Shown: one piece after another, positions 21,383 through 34,275 of the stretch
Layout: every line of letters starts with the position of its first letter
Position numbering within the stretch: position 1 is the stretch's first letter
Source of the DNA: Warburgia ugandensis
Lineage: Eukaryota > Streptophyta > Magnoliopsida > Canellales > Canellaceae
Length of the DNA stretch: 64,000 nt
NCBI GenBank assembly: GCA_035236585.1
Contig: CP141136.1
Span: 24,906,926 to 24,970,925, forward strand
Reading direction: 5' to 3'
Notes under the pieces: model-generated
Database searches by the model: none
The model's input: the letters and a program-made list of their open reading frames with translations, nothing else
Told to the model about the DNA's origin: nothing
Position numbers and translations under genes: made by a program

Positions 21383-23160
21383 AGCATTTTGCTAGTCCCT
21401 AGCAAAAGATGCGAAAAAATCAGATCCAATTTTTTTATTTTTCAGGTCATCTCCACTTTTTTTTTCTCAGAGAATTATTTTAAATAAATCTATCAACTTT
21501 AGGAAACTGATAAAGATGATTGAATAATTCAAAACCTTACCTATATGCTAAAAATATTCCACTTAGGCTCAGATCTCAGAGTGAGTGTGTGCGTATACAA
21601 TCTACACATAGAATAATCTTTATCTCTAAATAGACTTTTAACTTTTAAACTTCATCTGAAATATGTTTTGACCTCAATCCTCACTAAGGGTATACGCTCA
21701 GAAAGAACATCTCTCAGATAGAGGGTTCAAATCATATCTCTCTTTTAATAATGTGACAAGAGTCAATAAAAGCAAATTTATCTCACATATACTCATAAAG
21801 AACGGGTGTTACTAAGGAATTGTTTTGATCCCTTTGGAATAGATGCTATTACCTTTGAATATTTAGAAATACCACTCTTTTAGATTCTATCCATTCATTT
21901 CCTCATCAAGACTATATTCCTCTTAGAATCAATAGGTCTTTAACTAGGACGAAACATAGGCTTAGGACAAGGTACTAAAGAAAGGGTATAAGGTATTCAA
22001 AGTTTCTTCAAAAAATAAGTAGAGGTCTTCTACTAAAGTTGACAATTCTTTTTTCCTTTTGCTGAAGTGAATATTTCTTTGCATTCTTCAAACTTTTTTT
22101 TTCAAACTCTTTTCTTTATTTTCACACTCTTGAATCAATTTAAAGAATATTTCTTTTCTTAATATCCACTTTCTACTTTCATTACAACTAAAAGGTATTT
22201 CTTCATTCCTCTCTAACTTATTTTTCAAAGAAAAATGGGTAATGGACAATTCTTTTCTTTATTGGGTTAATATGGGTAAAAGGTAATTTGGGTGACAAAA
22301 GAAAATGCTTATATTCAAGGCTCAACTTGGCTAACTGGTGGTAAAAATACATTATGGGTAGGCTTTATGTCTCTAGGTTAACAACAAGGATGGCCTAAAT
22401 AATTTTCTAGGTTTCCTATAATCTATCAAATTCAATGAACTTCAATAATTTTAAAGGTAGTATTCTAACTATTCAGGTAATCAGCTAAGAATTTAGGATC
22501 AATTTTCTTTAAGCACACTGAAGAAAATTAGGAATATTTATAACCTCTCAAAAGTATGAATGGTTATAAAACTCACTTACGCTAATGGTCTCCACTAAAT
22601 TTCTTTAGAATTTCTAAGTTATAGTCATTTATCAATCTAGACTATCTATATGCAACTGCGTATACAGATGTGATCTAAGACTTTGCTTCCATAGAATACT
22701 TTAGAAAATGAGAAAATTGATGAATTAATCATATTCAATTTTAGTAATAAGCTAAAGTTATCCAGATTATACTTCAGAAAATCCAATTCTCCTCATAGTA
22801 TAAGAAATGTCCTAAAATTTATCATTTTTTCATTTTTTTTATTTTTTTTTGAAAAACAAGGAAAGCACCTAAAAAACCTATTAAAAAAAAAGTAGAATTT
22901 GCTAGAATTCTACACCCCCCAACCTGAGAGAAACATTGTCCTCAATGTTTAAAAATAGGATGATGATAATGCATTGAGAAATGCAAAAAAAATTGAGAGA
23001 TATAGAAAAAAATCTGAAAAGGAAAAATAAGAAAGTAAAAACTAAGCTACATACTTTATTTTTCAGATGAAAATTTTCAGAGGAAAAATATTACTGAGTT
23101 CAAAACTTCCCTGGGTCCCATACAAAATGAGTTGGACAAGCCTCTGAAAAGGAATGATGA
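21383..23160 (-). other. Non-coding 3' interior of the gag-only element
   Basis: About 1.8 kb of AT-rich DNA with no open frame of note, occupying the place where pol would lie in an autonomous element. On the plus strand, a conserved-looking run reads ccccccaacctgagagaaac at 22914-22933. Confidence 0.6.
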
Positions 23161-23217
23161 ATAAATTTATCTTGCAATTTAAAATTTTTCATTTTATCAC
23201 TAGCAAGATAAATTTAT
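23161..23217 (-). other. Perfect 15-bp hairpin after gag
   Basis: ataaatttatcttgc (23161-23175) and its exact inverse (23203-23217) flank a 27-base AT-rich loop. On the minus strand it lies about 40 bases after the gag stop. Confidence 0.8.
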
Positions 23218-23257
23218 CTTCGGGCTGCTTCTCAAAATTAGTGACAATTGTGGGAGT

Positions 23258-24915
23258 TCAATGCAGCCTTTTTGGAAATAGAGCAAGTATGTCACATTGA
23301 TTAGTGGGCGTGACATTTTTCTGATCAATAAATTCAGCTCTTTTTCTGACAAGTTTCGATACTATTTTAGCCTTTTTAAGACCAAATTGCTCAATTATGT
23401 TACCATTATAAATAATGGTAGCTACCTTTGTTTGTTCCATGTCTGGAGATGAAGAATTAATCTTGTTTCCTACATCCATATCATCAAGATATTCATTTGG
23501 TGGGATATAACATTCGTCTTTATTAATGGTCTGTAGCATTTGAGACATCATGTCCTTCAATTCAGTCATGGAATTTGTATTCTCTTTTCATTGGGCTTTA
23601 ATTTGAGCAATTTTCTTCTCCTGGTATTGCATGGCTAGATAAAAATTATCCTTCCCTTTCCTCTTATGTGGAGGAAGGTAAGGTCCAGGAACAAGTGGTC
23701 CTTATTTTTGGTAATAAGGTTGGTGTTGGGCCTTTTGTGAAGCACTGTATTCATTTGTGACAGTAGAATGATTACTCCAATTGGAACTATATGTCTCTAA
23801 AGGGGAAAAATATTGCTTATAAGAATGTGTCGATTCATCATCAATGGGACATTCCTGAGTAAGGTATGTATTACTTTCACAAATATCACACACTTGTTCA
23901 ACTTTCTTAGAGGGACATTTTTTCATTTCCATGGCCTCAACTGTTCTATCTAAATATGCTATTTTCATATCATCATTTTTAGTTGTAACATATATTTCTC
24001 CCTTAGAGGATGTGGTGGTGGACTTAGGCTTGTTTGAGAAACCTACTTTTTCTGAATCAGCCCAAGTTTGTATACTCTCTGCCAACCATTCCAAATACTC
24101 TTGTGCCTCTTCAGGTTATTTGTTTAAGAAATTACCATTACACATCATTTCAAAAAACTGGCACATATCAGATTTAAGTCCTTCATAAAAGAAGCTAATT
24201 ATATGCCAAAGTTCGTATCCATGATGTGGACAAGTTAACAATAATTCCTTAAATCTTTCCCAGCATTGATAGAAAGTTTCATTATTCATCTGGGTAAAAT
24301 TCATTATATTTTGACGGAGAGCATTTGTCTTATGTCTAGGAAAGAACTTATTCAAGAACTTCCTAGTCATTTCTTCCCATGATTGTATGGAACCTGATGG
24401 CAGTGAATGAAACCACATCTTAGCTTTTTCTTTTAAGGAAAAAGAAAATAGTTTGAGTCTTACCATATCTAATTCGATGTTTTGTGTATGTTGAGTTGTG
24501 CACACTTCATCGAATTCTTTTAAATGCATGTAAGGATTCTCACTATCCAACCCATAAATTTTGGGAAGTAAATGAATTACTCCTACCTTTAATTCAATCA
24601 TACCAGCATTTGGAGGTAAAAGTATACATGAAAGTGTGCTGGTATAATTAGGCTGCAAATAGTCTCTTAGTGTCTTCCCACAAGAATTTTGGTTATGCCA
24701 ATTATTTTCATATGTTTTATGTTGGTCCTTTCTCCTATTTCCATGTGGTTGAGAATTATTCCTCCATTGACGTATATCATCATTAAATAGAGGTGGATGA
24801 TCATCAGCATTAAAGAGAGGATTGCTCGTCCATGAGGAAACATCATAATTATCAAAGATGAAAGGTGGTTCATCATCATTAAAGAGTGGATTGTTTTTCC
24901 ATGGGAAAATATCTT
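23258..24915 (-). pseudogene. gag of the LTR element, with in-frame stops
   Basis: Gag would build the particle that packages the element RNA. One frame runs from about 24915 to 23258. A Retrotrans_gag core (about 24240-24560) shows ENPYMHLKEFDEVC, LKLFSFSLKEKAKMWFHSLP, WEEMTRKFLNKFFP and NETFYQCWERFKELL. The knuckle near 23850-23895 reads CDICESNTYLTQEC: CX2CX4HX4C spacing with histidine changed to tyrosine. In-frame stops occur at 24116-24118 (TAA), 23702-23704 (TAA) and near 23588 (TGA). The 5' coding part (repeats such as NNPLFNDDEPP) is preceded by TAA TAG and continues upstream only in another frame. It is therefore dead. The C-terminal part (to 23258) ends DILALFPKRLH. Confidence 0.82.
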
Positions 24916-24979
24916 TCTATTAATGTTGGGGTATAAATTACTCTTTTGATCAATGTTGAAATTATTCATTAGGTGCAAC

Positions 24980-25001
24980 TGATCATGTCTTCTCTTTTCT
25001 T

Positions 25002-25033
<32 letters not shown>

Positions 25034-26120
25034 AAAGAGGTCTATCCTAAATAATGCAACATAAATGCCTAGAATGATTCACAATCAAGGACACAATCAA
25101 GCAATCCCCTAAGGCTAGTAAGCATAGATATTTTGATTTTCTTGATTGTCTGTGGGGACAATGCTTTTAATTAGCCTAATCTAACGCTCCTACTCTTTTT
25201 AGGAATAGACTACTACTTACCAGTTAGGTTCTAACCAAAGCGGTTAATACAACCCTCATGTAAGGACTGCGTTTAGACTTCAACAAACATCGATAGGAGG
25301 TGGGGGAAGAGCGAGGCTCTATTAGACAACCCCCAATAACCACAGTGATCAAAAGCTATTGGAATACCAATAAATCGTGTCCTATTAAGAGGATCCTATG
25401 AGGATGTGCTGACCCTATAGGTCTCTTCTAATTAATTTTAATTTAATGTGAATGGTGGGGTTGCGCTCTTGAGGTGGGCCAATGAGTGGTGATAAAATCC
25501 ACCCTTGATCTTGTAGGGGTAGGGTGCCCTTACTAATTAAATTTCACACACCATGGCAATTTGATCAACATATAATCCACCTTAAAGTGTTAGACATGTC
25601 CTAAAATGCAATTGAAAGCAATAAATTAATGCAAACCCTAAAATACAACAAATATAAATTATACTTTCTATATGCAATTAACTACTAAACAATGCAAATT
25701 ATTTTAAATGCAAACCCTAATCTCTAAAATAAATGAGTGAGAAGACTTATAGTGAGGTTTCTGATCAAGATCAAGTGTTGGCCACCTTATCCCACACTTG
25801 CCCCGTATTATTACAACCCTTTAAAAAATTTAAAATGCAAATTACAAAGGGGCCTCACTACAAGATTCACTCAAAAAATAATTCCTAATCTATGAAATCA
25901 AGGAAAATCTATCTAAGTGATGATGCTTCACTCCAATTTTCTAAAAAAAAATAAAAAAAAATTAATACCAAATTAAGGAAATAAAGTAGTTATGCACTAA
26001 AAAATTTAAAGATGCACCTAAGAATTCCTAAAATGCAATTCCTAATTTTTTTATTTTTTTGGATTTTTCTAATTTTTTTAGATTTTTAATTAATTTTTAT
26101 AAAAAAAAATCCATTGCAAG
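24980..26120 (-). other. 5' leader of the gag-only element
   Basis: About 1.1 kb between the primer site and gag, with T/A homopolymers and no open frame. Long untranslated leaders are common in this element type and usually hold the packaging signal; no specific signal is identified here. Confidence 0.55.
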
Positions 26121-26138
26121 TCCCCGGCAACGGCACCA
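26121..26138 (-). other. Primer binding site, tRNA-Asp type
   Basis: The minus strand reads TGGTGCCGTTGCCGGGGA. Plant tRNA-Asp pairs with TGGCGCCGTTGCCGGGGA, so one base has changed. It lies six bases inside the 5' LTR and fixes the element orientation as minus. Confidence 0.88.
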
Positions 26139-27313
26139 AAAACTTGTTGATTGTTTAACCACAAGTGCACGGGCTATTGTAATGTAGCTTATGTAAGTAT
26201 AGGTCGATCCCACGAGGACTTGATTTAAAATGATGAAATTTTCAATAAAAGAATAAAAATAAAAACTATACTAGAAATAAACTCAGAATAAACTAAAATC
26301 CAGATTTATTCAATTGTTGCAATTTACACAATTATTTATTCAAAAGAAAACAGAAAATGCAACTAAATAAGTAGTCCTGGATAAACCTGTCTCTAGATAG
26401 TTAGCATGTGTATAAAACAAAACCAGAATAGCATAGGGACACAGATGGAATTAAAGTGGAGACTCATTGGGAATTTCTCAGATCTTCTAGGGACAGAATT
26501 GAAATTTTCCTGGGTTTCTGGTTTTTAACGAAAAACCAGGTGAAAACGTTGAGGGGAAGACCATAGGAGGGGGAAGAAGAGAGGAGAAAGGAGGAGGAAA
26601 GAGAGGAAAAGAAGGGAAAAGGAGAGAAGGAGATGGGGACACTAGGAATGGAAACCCGACTTGGGTTTCCTTCCCCGGGATGTCTAGAAGTGAGAAAATG
26701 GGAGAAGGTGAGAGGGGGAAGAAAGTGGGGAAAGAGGAGAAGAGGAGGAAGATTTGGGAGAAAACCTGTTCTGGGTTTTCTTCCCCAAGACTCTTTGGTG
26801 CTGCAGAGAAAGACCGCCGGAGAAGGAGGCCAGACCAGAGAGAAGCAGGAACGCAGGGGTGCTGGATCTCGATGGAAAAAAAAAAATGACGCCCCTTCTG
26901 GGCGTCGTCTAGTTCAGGGGCGGTCATGATGACACCAGAGGAGATAAGGGAGAGAGCTGTGAAAGAGAAAGAAAACGAGGGGGAGAGATGGATAGATTGT
27001 CAGCCGGAGTGGAGATTTGCGGCCAGTGATGAGAAGGGGGTTGGGCGGTGTGGCGTCGCCTGGACTGGGCAGACTGTGAACTAGGGAGAGGAGGAGATCA
27101 GAGATGAAACCAAGCAGGTGGAAAGGAAGCAGGTGGTCTGGATAGTAGTGCAGAGCATGGTTGAGGTGGGAATTAGTGATGAAGAAGGGTGAGAGTGGAG
27201 AGAGAAAACTGAGGGAGAGAGATTGGGAGAAAGGAGAGAACTATAGAGAGATGGGAATTGAGAGAAGAAGGAGAGGGGCGTTGGGAGAGAAGGGGGAAGG
27301 AAAGGAGAAGAAC

Positions 27314-27315
<2 letters not shown>

Positions 27316-27392
<77 letters not shown>
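27316..27392. repeat. (AG)n microsatellite in 5' LTR
   Basis: A pure AG run of about 38 units, homologous in position to 20606-20682. Confidence 0.97.
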
Positions 27393-27394
<2 letters not shown>

Positions 27395-27622
27395 GGGCGT
27401 GGAAAAGAGAAATTGAGTGGGGGAGAAGTGTTGCGTTGAAAAGAATAGAGAGTAGAGGTGAGGAAGTTGAGAGGAAAAGAAAAGGTGGTGATCTGCCTCC
27501 GGTTTAGCTTAGAAGGAAGGTGGAGAATAGAGGAGAACAGGGAAAGGGAGAGAAGGGGAAAATGAGGTGGGAAGAGTGACCCAACCAGCCCCAAAAAGAG
27601 AAAAACGTCCCCAACGCAAGAA

Positions 27623-28030
27623 GAGGATTTAAAAGAGAGAGAGACGTGGGAGAGTGACTTGTAGGAGAGAAGGAGATAAGAGAGAAAGAGAGGAGAAAGA
27701 TAAGACAGAGGAGAAAAATAAGAGAGAGAGTGGGGTCCACTAGAATTCTAAACTTACTAGAACTCTACCAGTCTTCAACTTTATCCTATCCTAGGATTCT
27801 TCAAATTCCATCTAAAGAGGATTTAAAAGAGAGAGAGAGACGTGTGAGAGTGACTTGTGGGAGAGAAGGAGATAAGAGAGAAAGAGAGAAAAAAAAGGAG
27901 AAAGATAAGAGAAAAGAAAGATAAGACAGAGGAAAAAAATAAGAGAGTGGGGTGTACTAGAATTCTAGACTTGCTAGAACTCTACTAGTCTTCAACTTTG
28001 TCCTGTCCTAAGATTCTTCAAATTCCATCT
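27623..28030. repeat. Tandem duplication inside the 5' LTR
   Basis: Copies start at 27623 and 27817 (both gaggatttaaaagagagaga, then gagagtgacttg) and each ends near caaattccatct. The other LTR has one copy, so the duplication arose after insertion. Confidence 0.85.
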
Positions 28031-28323
28031 GATTTCCATGAAACTTCATCTTCTTCATCTGATACCCTTGATTTGATCTGGAGTGTCCACACCTGAGTCG
28101 ATTAATCTGCAATGCACAGGACCTAATTAGAATCATCTGAATCGTTCATTATTCCTCTAATTAGCTTTAATGATCATCTGACCACTAAATCTTTCAATTT
28201 AATGGTTGATGGCCAATTAAAGTTAAAATAAAATATTTTATGTAAAATCTTGAAATTAATGGCCTAGATGCTCTAATTGAATAGTAAATTAGGGGTATTT
28301 TGACCAAAATTGAACACTTAACA

Positions 28324-29390
28324 ATCCACAAACCCTTCTCTCTTGGACACACGCACACACAGATACAAATGAAGAAGCCGTCTACCTTGTTCTAAAGGCA
28401 TGAAGCGGCTGTCGGATAAAGGAAAAAGTGAAAGAAGAAACCGAATTTAAGGTTTGCAAGCCATGATTCTGCGCGACTGTAGATTTGATCCCCGTAAGAA
28501 AAAGATGTAAATTGAAAGAAGTTGCTTCTTCATCTATAAAGAGATTTATTCTGCCGTAAGAGAATAGCTTGGTAGAAACAGCCCTATATTTGTGTAGGAT
28601 TCTTTTTGGCATGGATGATATATTTTCGCTTAGAAAATAGGGGATCAAGTGAAAATGAGACCAACATTTAAAGCCGTTGTGAGCGTGCTGATTGTTAACC
28701 CAAGAACTTTATATTAACTCAAACTAGCTAGATGATAATTATCTCAATCCGACTAGCTAAAAATAAGAAGAATAAGTATTATATTTTATCTATTAGGTCA
28801 TATCAGCAATTCAGATTCTCTTCTGCTTACACCCGCACCGAGCAACAATATAGGCATCGATGTTGGGACTCAAATGCACTTCTTAATGATCCAAAGTGCT
28901 TAGCTCATATGCCATGCTATTGATTAGCCATCTTAATATTGTAACCACTGATTTTCAATCCTTAATGAATGGTTGCAAAATCCAATTGTGGCAATGTCAA
29001 TTTGATAGCAAAGACACACTTCATAAATCAAACGATTAGAATCATCAACGATGGAGAAGTTTCATATATGACTCATCTATAATGAGCTCTATCAGATGAA
29101 TGATTTCAATCATTGAAATATTCGTCACTTTCTACCTTTGCAAGGTACCCGTATATACTCGCTGCTGTTTTCAATGTGAAAATGTAGGCATGCACCATAA
29201 GACAACTCTTAAGTCAACTAAATAGCTCAAGGTGTGATAGTTTCTTCTAAAATATGCTGAGAATGTGAGGACTATTAGACAATTTTTACATTGTCGCTTG
29301 TTGCACCCCACATCTAGTTGATCCATGTGGGGCCTCACCATCATCAAATAAACCTAGCCCTTACTTATAAGGCCATGATAGAGTTCTTTT
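28324..29390. other. Unassigned intergenic DNA
   Basis: Before the insertion this joined the sequence at 19571. No gene or recognisable element is seen. Confidence 0.4.
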
Positions 29391-29740
29391 AGCATATGAA
29401 AGTGTCTCTTATAATGAAATTATAAATACAATTATACCCTATTTTTCTTTTTCTTTTTCTGACTAAATGGGACAAATAAGTGATTGGTTCTTTACTTTAA
29501 AAAGATTTAAAACACTCTTTTTGACCATATCATTTCATGCAATGAGGAACCTACTACTTTAAACTGTATACCCCCTCTACTACAGAAAAGATTACTTTGC
29601 CACCTCTGGTATGAAAATAACCATTTTGATGTAATTACTATCCAAAGTTCATCAAAAAGGCCCCTTCTGTCGTCACTCCATCTAAATGACTAATGGAAGT
29701 GTATGGAGGGCCCTACAAGACAATAGCTACCACAACACAT
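29391..29740 (+). repeat. Dispersed repeat, copy A
   Basis: It aligns in the same orientation with 34605-34950. Shared words include ttggttctttactttaa, gatttaaaaca, accccctctacta/actccctctacta, catcaaaaaggcccctt and ctaatg-aag-gtat. The family is not recognised. Confidence 0.75.
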
Positions 29741-29909
29741 GGATTTTTTTTATTTTTTTTCAATTTTACACAAAAACGAAAGTGGGTAAAAGTAAGAAAC
29801 AAGAAAAACATTTTATGAGGTTTGCTTTGAGAGAGGAGTTAAGCTCTGGTAGCCCCCTTTTGTAGAATTTTTCAATGTTTGCTAATGATGAAGCATCATC
29901 CGCTTAATA

Positions 29910-32900
29910 TGTGACACCCCGAGTTTTCTAAAACCTTTTTCCATATATAATAACAATAATATTTAGTAAAATAGTCAGGATCCCTAAAAGAGGAAAGCTA
30001 ATATTTAATATAACTACAATAATCATTTCAAAGGAAATTTCAAAAGAAAATGGCGAGGGTCATCCAATCCAAATCCAAGGCGATAAATAAAACTAAAGCT
30101 ATATAATGCAGAGCTTGCTCGATTAAAACTAGAGTTTGAACAAAACATCAGTCATGATAAGAGATAACAAAATCAACAAATATACATAAGCCCCAGGGTC
30201 TCATCCATGATCACCACATCCACTCATATGTGTGTACACACACAATACAAATAAAAGGTTGGGTCCAATTCCATCCTTATAAACAAGTGTGTTTAAACAG
30301 CCCAAAAAGAAGTCCAATGGCAGGTATGAAAGCATACATCCAATCTGTCGTTGATGTAGTAGATGGTCCTCTCACTCAATACTGCTCTACCTACTTGCCA
30401 TTAGTGCTATCGTGCTCCAAATCTTAGGCATTGGAATCAAAGCAATGTCTGCTCAAGCTATTGCTTGTGTAGGTGATCACATATGGTAGGAAATGCAATA
30501 TAATAGTATAGTGTAAGAGTATCGATGTCATGATAAGTCTCATGGCGTAAAACATTTATATCGTACACCAAATCATTAACCATTCAAAGAAACTAGAGCA
30601 TAAAGGATCATGAGTCTGAATAAAACAACAACAGTCACAACATGATTTATGCCTGAACATAAAGATATCATATCCAATCATCATGGCATGCAAGGCATGA
30701 GTAATGCATGATTATGCTTCTGTCAAAATCAAGTAAAGATCAATTTCATCATAAAAATTGTGGATGCGTGTTATGATAAACAGGGCACTATACATAATCA
30801 TGCCCTAAGAGTGTCCCTACTACATTCATATCAGTAGTAATGAGTACTTATTTCAACCCTATATCCCTTGCCTACAGCTCACACACCAAGTAGCTCGCTT
30901 AGCCTATAAGCTTGCCCACATAGGCTTTACCCAATTTATGCAAGCTACATGAGCATACAGAATAAGAGTATGGACTGCTATGCTGTAGTGGCAACCACTC
31001 CGGGATATAAACTACTACCATTCGTCATCGATACCAAAATAGGAGACTAGTGTCCACTGAGGCATGGGAGTCGATGGGATGTGTGTGGGTAGCCTACCCA
31101 TGATTACTATAAACCGCACGTAGTTCCTATCATCAAGGTGGTGTCTATAATATGTAAACTCAAAGGGTTGGTGGCCAACCTTACGACCCTCCTAGCATAA
31201 CATCCATAAGGCAGAAACACCTATCATAAAACTGCGAAAATATAATATAAAGCATAGAAACTCCTATGTGTAAACAATCTCAATAAGATCTAGTTAAAAG
31301 ACATGGTAGTATATCATCAATCATGTGTTAAAATATGGATAAATCGTGTAGATAAAGATGTCAAAATATCAATCATGTATGATGTAGGCCTTTCATGAAA
31401 ACATGATAAATCATGTAGATTAAGATGTCAAAATATCAATCATGTATGATGAAGGCTTTTCATAAAAGCATGATAAGGCATAAAACTCATGCTTGAAGAT
31501 TTCCAATTAACACGTCATGATCCATGAAATCAAGGAAATTACTATATGTAATCACCTACCCCAAATACGCAATCTCCTAATCAGGCGCGTACTACCTCAA
31601 CTCAGACGTTTTAACATACCTGTCAGACCATAATACCACACTAAGTCATTACCACTCTAATTGTGTCTTCATTATTCCTCTTAATCTTCATTCATTTACT
31701 TGGTATTCTTAAATTCCCATGAGTGTGTTAATCCAAGTGATGATCCCTCTGATCTGGTACTTAATCCTAGATTAACAGTCTAGATCATCTGATTAACCCT
31801 TAATCAAGCTAATCCTGGACTAAATGTTAGAAAAATAACATCTAGATATGTTAGCTTTGATCATCAATCTAAGCTATGATTTGTCAATTAATGTGCCTTA
31901 ATCAATAGAGAGATAGTTCCTTTCATCTCATTAAGTTTGGAGATGATCCAATCGTTGGATCATTCTTTATTACTTAGATCTAACTTTAGTCTTCAATTCT
32001 AGTCTTTCTCATCATAATCAATCCAATTTCTATGTTAATTTAGTAATCTATGTGTATGTCCATAGTTACACGTCAATCTAATTGTTAGATCATTCTCTAT
32101 CAGTCAAACCTGAGGCTCATGATCAGATCGAAGGTCAAGATTACTTTTCTTGATAAATAGTTGAGATTTGTCCTTCAAATTTACTAGATCATCTCATGAT
32201 TAATATATACATTCAGTTATAAGCTTGATCATCAATTGATCGGGCTGATCTAGGTTATTGAGTAAGATTTTGTGGTTTGATCTATTTAAAAGTATTGAAA
32301 TCAAAATTTTTTATATTAAATCTAGTCCTGTGTCATCAAAATGAAACCAATAGATGTCTTGGATCATAATTTGGACCTCTGTGGCCCTCATAAATGAGAT
32401 TTTATTGTTTCAACTCAATTTGGATGGTCCAAGAAATTTTTGGATTAATTTAATTTAAATTCGATGTCATGGGGATGCAAACGTGTGTGACGCATGCCCA
32501 GAACGCATCCCGCATGCAACTCCATCATCGAGATGCACCAGCATTCCATTGCGGTCGGGAATGACACACGTGTCATCCACATGCGCGTGATCATGCCCAT
32601 CATGCGCATTGCCATTGTGTGTCTCCGACTAGTATCTTGGACATCTGAAAAAACATTGCCATCATCGAAGAAGATGATTGGATTCCGATCCTCGCGCGGT
32701 GACGTATACAATCATGAAAATTTATTACTTTTATGTCATTTTGTTTGGATTTTTGCGAATTCCAGTTTTATGATGTTTCTATCCATTGATTTTGCCTAAA
32801 TCTAAGGTTTTTAGCCAAATTTGTACAAATTTGAAAATTTCCCCCTTCTTATTTTTTTCTCCCAATTTTTCAGCGTCATTACCCATTAGATCTCCATGAA

Positions 32901-33712
32901 ACCAAATGGTTTTTGTTCATGGTTCATGATGCACAAGATGAACGGCCCAAATCATCAATCTGGCACCGTTACGTGAATGGTTTTTGGTAAAAAAGTAAAC
33001 CTAAGATGTCACCAAAAAACAACATCCAACTGCCATTTTCAATGTTAACAAACAGAGAAACAAAGAAATATAACTGTCAACTGATAAAGGGGAGGGAAGA
33101 GAACAGGCCTACCTTGTTGAGGTTGGCCGGAGAAGCTGGTTCTGACATCGTAGGAGAAGGAGGGCAAAGTGTTACATTGTATCCAATCAACATTGGGGCA
33201 TCGTCTCCAGTGCCAACGTTGGTGGCATGGGAACTAGGGCAATGAATGTTGGGGGGTGAAAATGAGAAAATTAATTGAGGGGGGAGGCGCATTTAAAGCC
33301 TCCCTATAAATATCTAATGTTTAATTTAATTTAATTTTTTTTGTTAATGCAGGTATGATTACCAACAATTAATGCTGGTAATTAACGCCATACTGCTCTC
33401 ATGATATCTGACAAACATGGTTTTCAGTACCTAATTTTGTGAGCCCCAGATGTAAAATCTCCATTTTCCCTCCTTAATTAATTTATTAAATATCTAAATT
33501 AAAATAATTAGTAATTTTTCATCTGGTCTCCGATTTTAGTGTTCTTAGTGTCGTTGGACTCCATTTCCCGTCTACATTCCAAATATTGAGGTTTTAATTC
33601 ATTATTTTATTTTTAAAAAATTTTAAATTCTCTCAAAGTCTAATTTCCACAAAACTCATAAATTGCATAATTAAGCATTTATATATTACCTTAAGATGGC
33701 ATGTATTACATA
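29910..33712 (+). mobile_element. Probable solo LTR of a Ty3/gypsy-like element
   Basis: It starts TGTGACACCCCGAG, a typical start for long plant gypsy LTRs, and holds no coding region. A candidate end is ATGTATTACA at 33712, with flanks taata (29905-29909) and taatg (33713-33717). The right limit is uncertain: gtgttaca at about 33170 is an alternative without matching flanks. Short open frames inside it (for example 32494-32799) are not credible genes. Confidence 0.45.
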
Positions 33713-34275
33713 ATGGCAAGCATGAAAACAATAGGGGTTTACTTTCTAGTGGTGAGAAGAAACAAATTGAGAAGATAGGGCCACATGCAACATGGTTCCA
33801 TCTAGGTATGTGGGTTTCTCTATTTGAAATCTTAGGGTTTGGAATTTTTTTAATAGACAACTTTTAAGAGCTGCTGATTGATTTGGATCTTCTTCTTTTT
33901 TGTTGGAAAGATGTTAGAGCACAATAGGACATTCTAATGTAAATGATAATCCTTTTGCTTTTAAATGTTTTTAGCCTATATTTATCATCAGTTAGGGTTC
34001 TATCTTACATTTTTCCTATCCTTAATTTAGCTTAAGTTTGGTTAAATGTTTTCTAATATTTCTTACTCAAATTTCATTAAAGTTACAATAAAAAAAATTC
34101 TCATTTAGTATCAAATTAGCTTTAATTATATTAGAATTGGCTTCAAGTTAGCTTTAAATGTAATTTAAATTACTTCAAATTAATTTCAAGTATGCTTTAA
34201 GTTAACTTGATTTAGCTATTAATTAAGTGCAAATTAGCTTCAAATAAGTTTCAGGTTATCTTTAATTAGGTTCAA

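Larger units (their letters stand above)
19572..28323 (-). mobile_element. Gag-only LTR retrotransposon (TR-GAG type), minus strand
   Basis: A complete 8.75-kb element. LTRs are at 19572-21371 (3') and 26145-28323 (5'). A tRNA-Asp primer site follows the 5' LTR, a purine tract precedes the 3' LTR, and only gag lies between. The LTR ends are TGTTAAGTG...CAATCAACA on the minus strand. Flanks atcaa (19567-19571) and atcca (28324-28328) are a 5-bp target duplication with one mismatch. No protease, integrase or RT remains or fits in the 4.8-kb interior, so movement would need helper enzymes from a Ty3/gypsy-like partner. Gag contains stops. The LTRs differ by many substitutions and indels, so the insertion is not young. 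Confidence 0.87.
26145..28323 (-). repeat. 5' LTR of the gag-only element
   Basis: It is 2,179 bp, about 380 bp longer than its partner, partly through a tandem duplication at 27623-28030. On the minus strand it starts TGTTAAGTG and ends CAATCAACA. It is strongly purine-rich on the plus strand between 26540 and 27960. Confidence 0.88.

Noticed and set aside
22900-22935. Run of C followed by aacctgagag as a second purine tract and LTR start
   Set aside because: The LTR borders are fixed by the repeat ends at 21371 and 26145; this run is interior.
27161-27594. Long open frames rich in ER or SL repeats in both strands around the AG tract
   Set aside because: They are readings of a dinucleotide repeat and GA-rich LTR sequence and have no protein character. 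The same applies to 43034-43261 and 54339-54956.
32494-32799. Overlapping open frames on both strands in a GC-richer island (32445-32711 minus, 32494-32799 plus)
   Set aside because: They are methionine-, histidine- or isoleucine-rich low-information readings inside a probable LTR, with no recognised domain.
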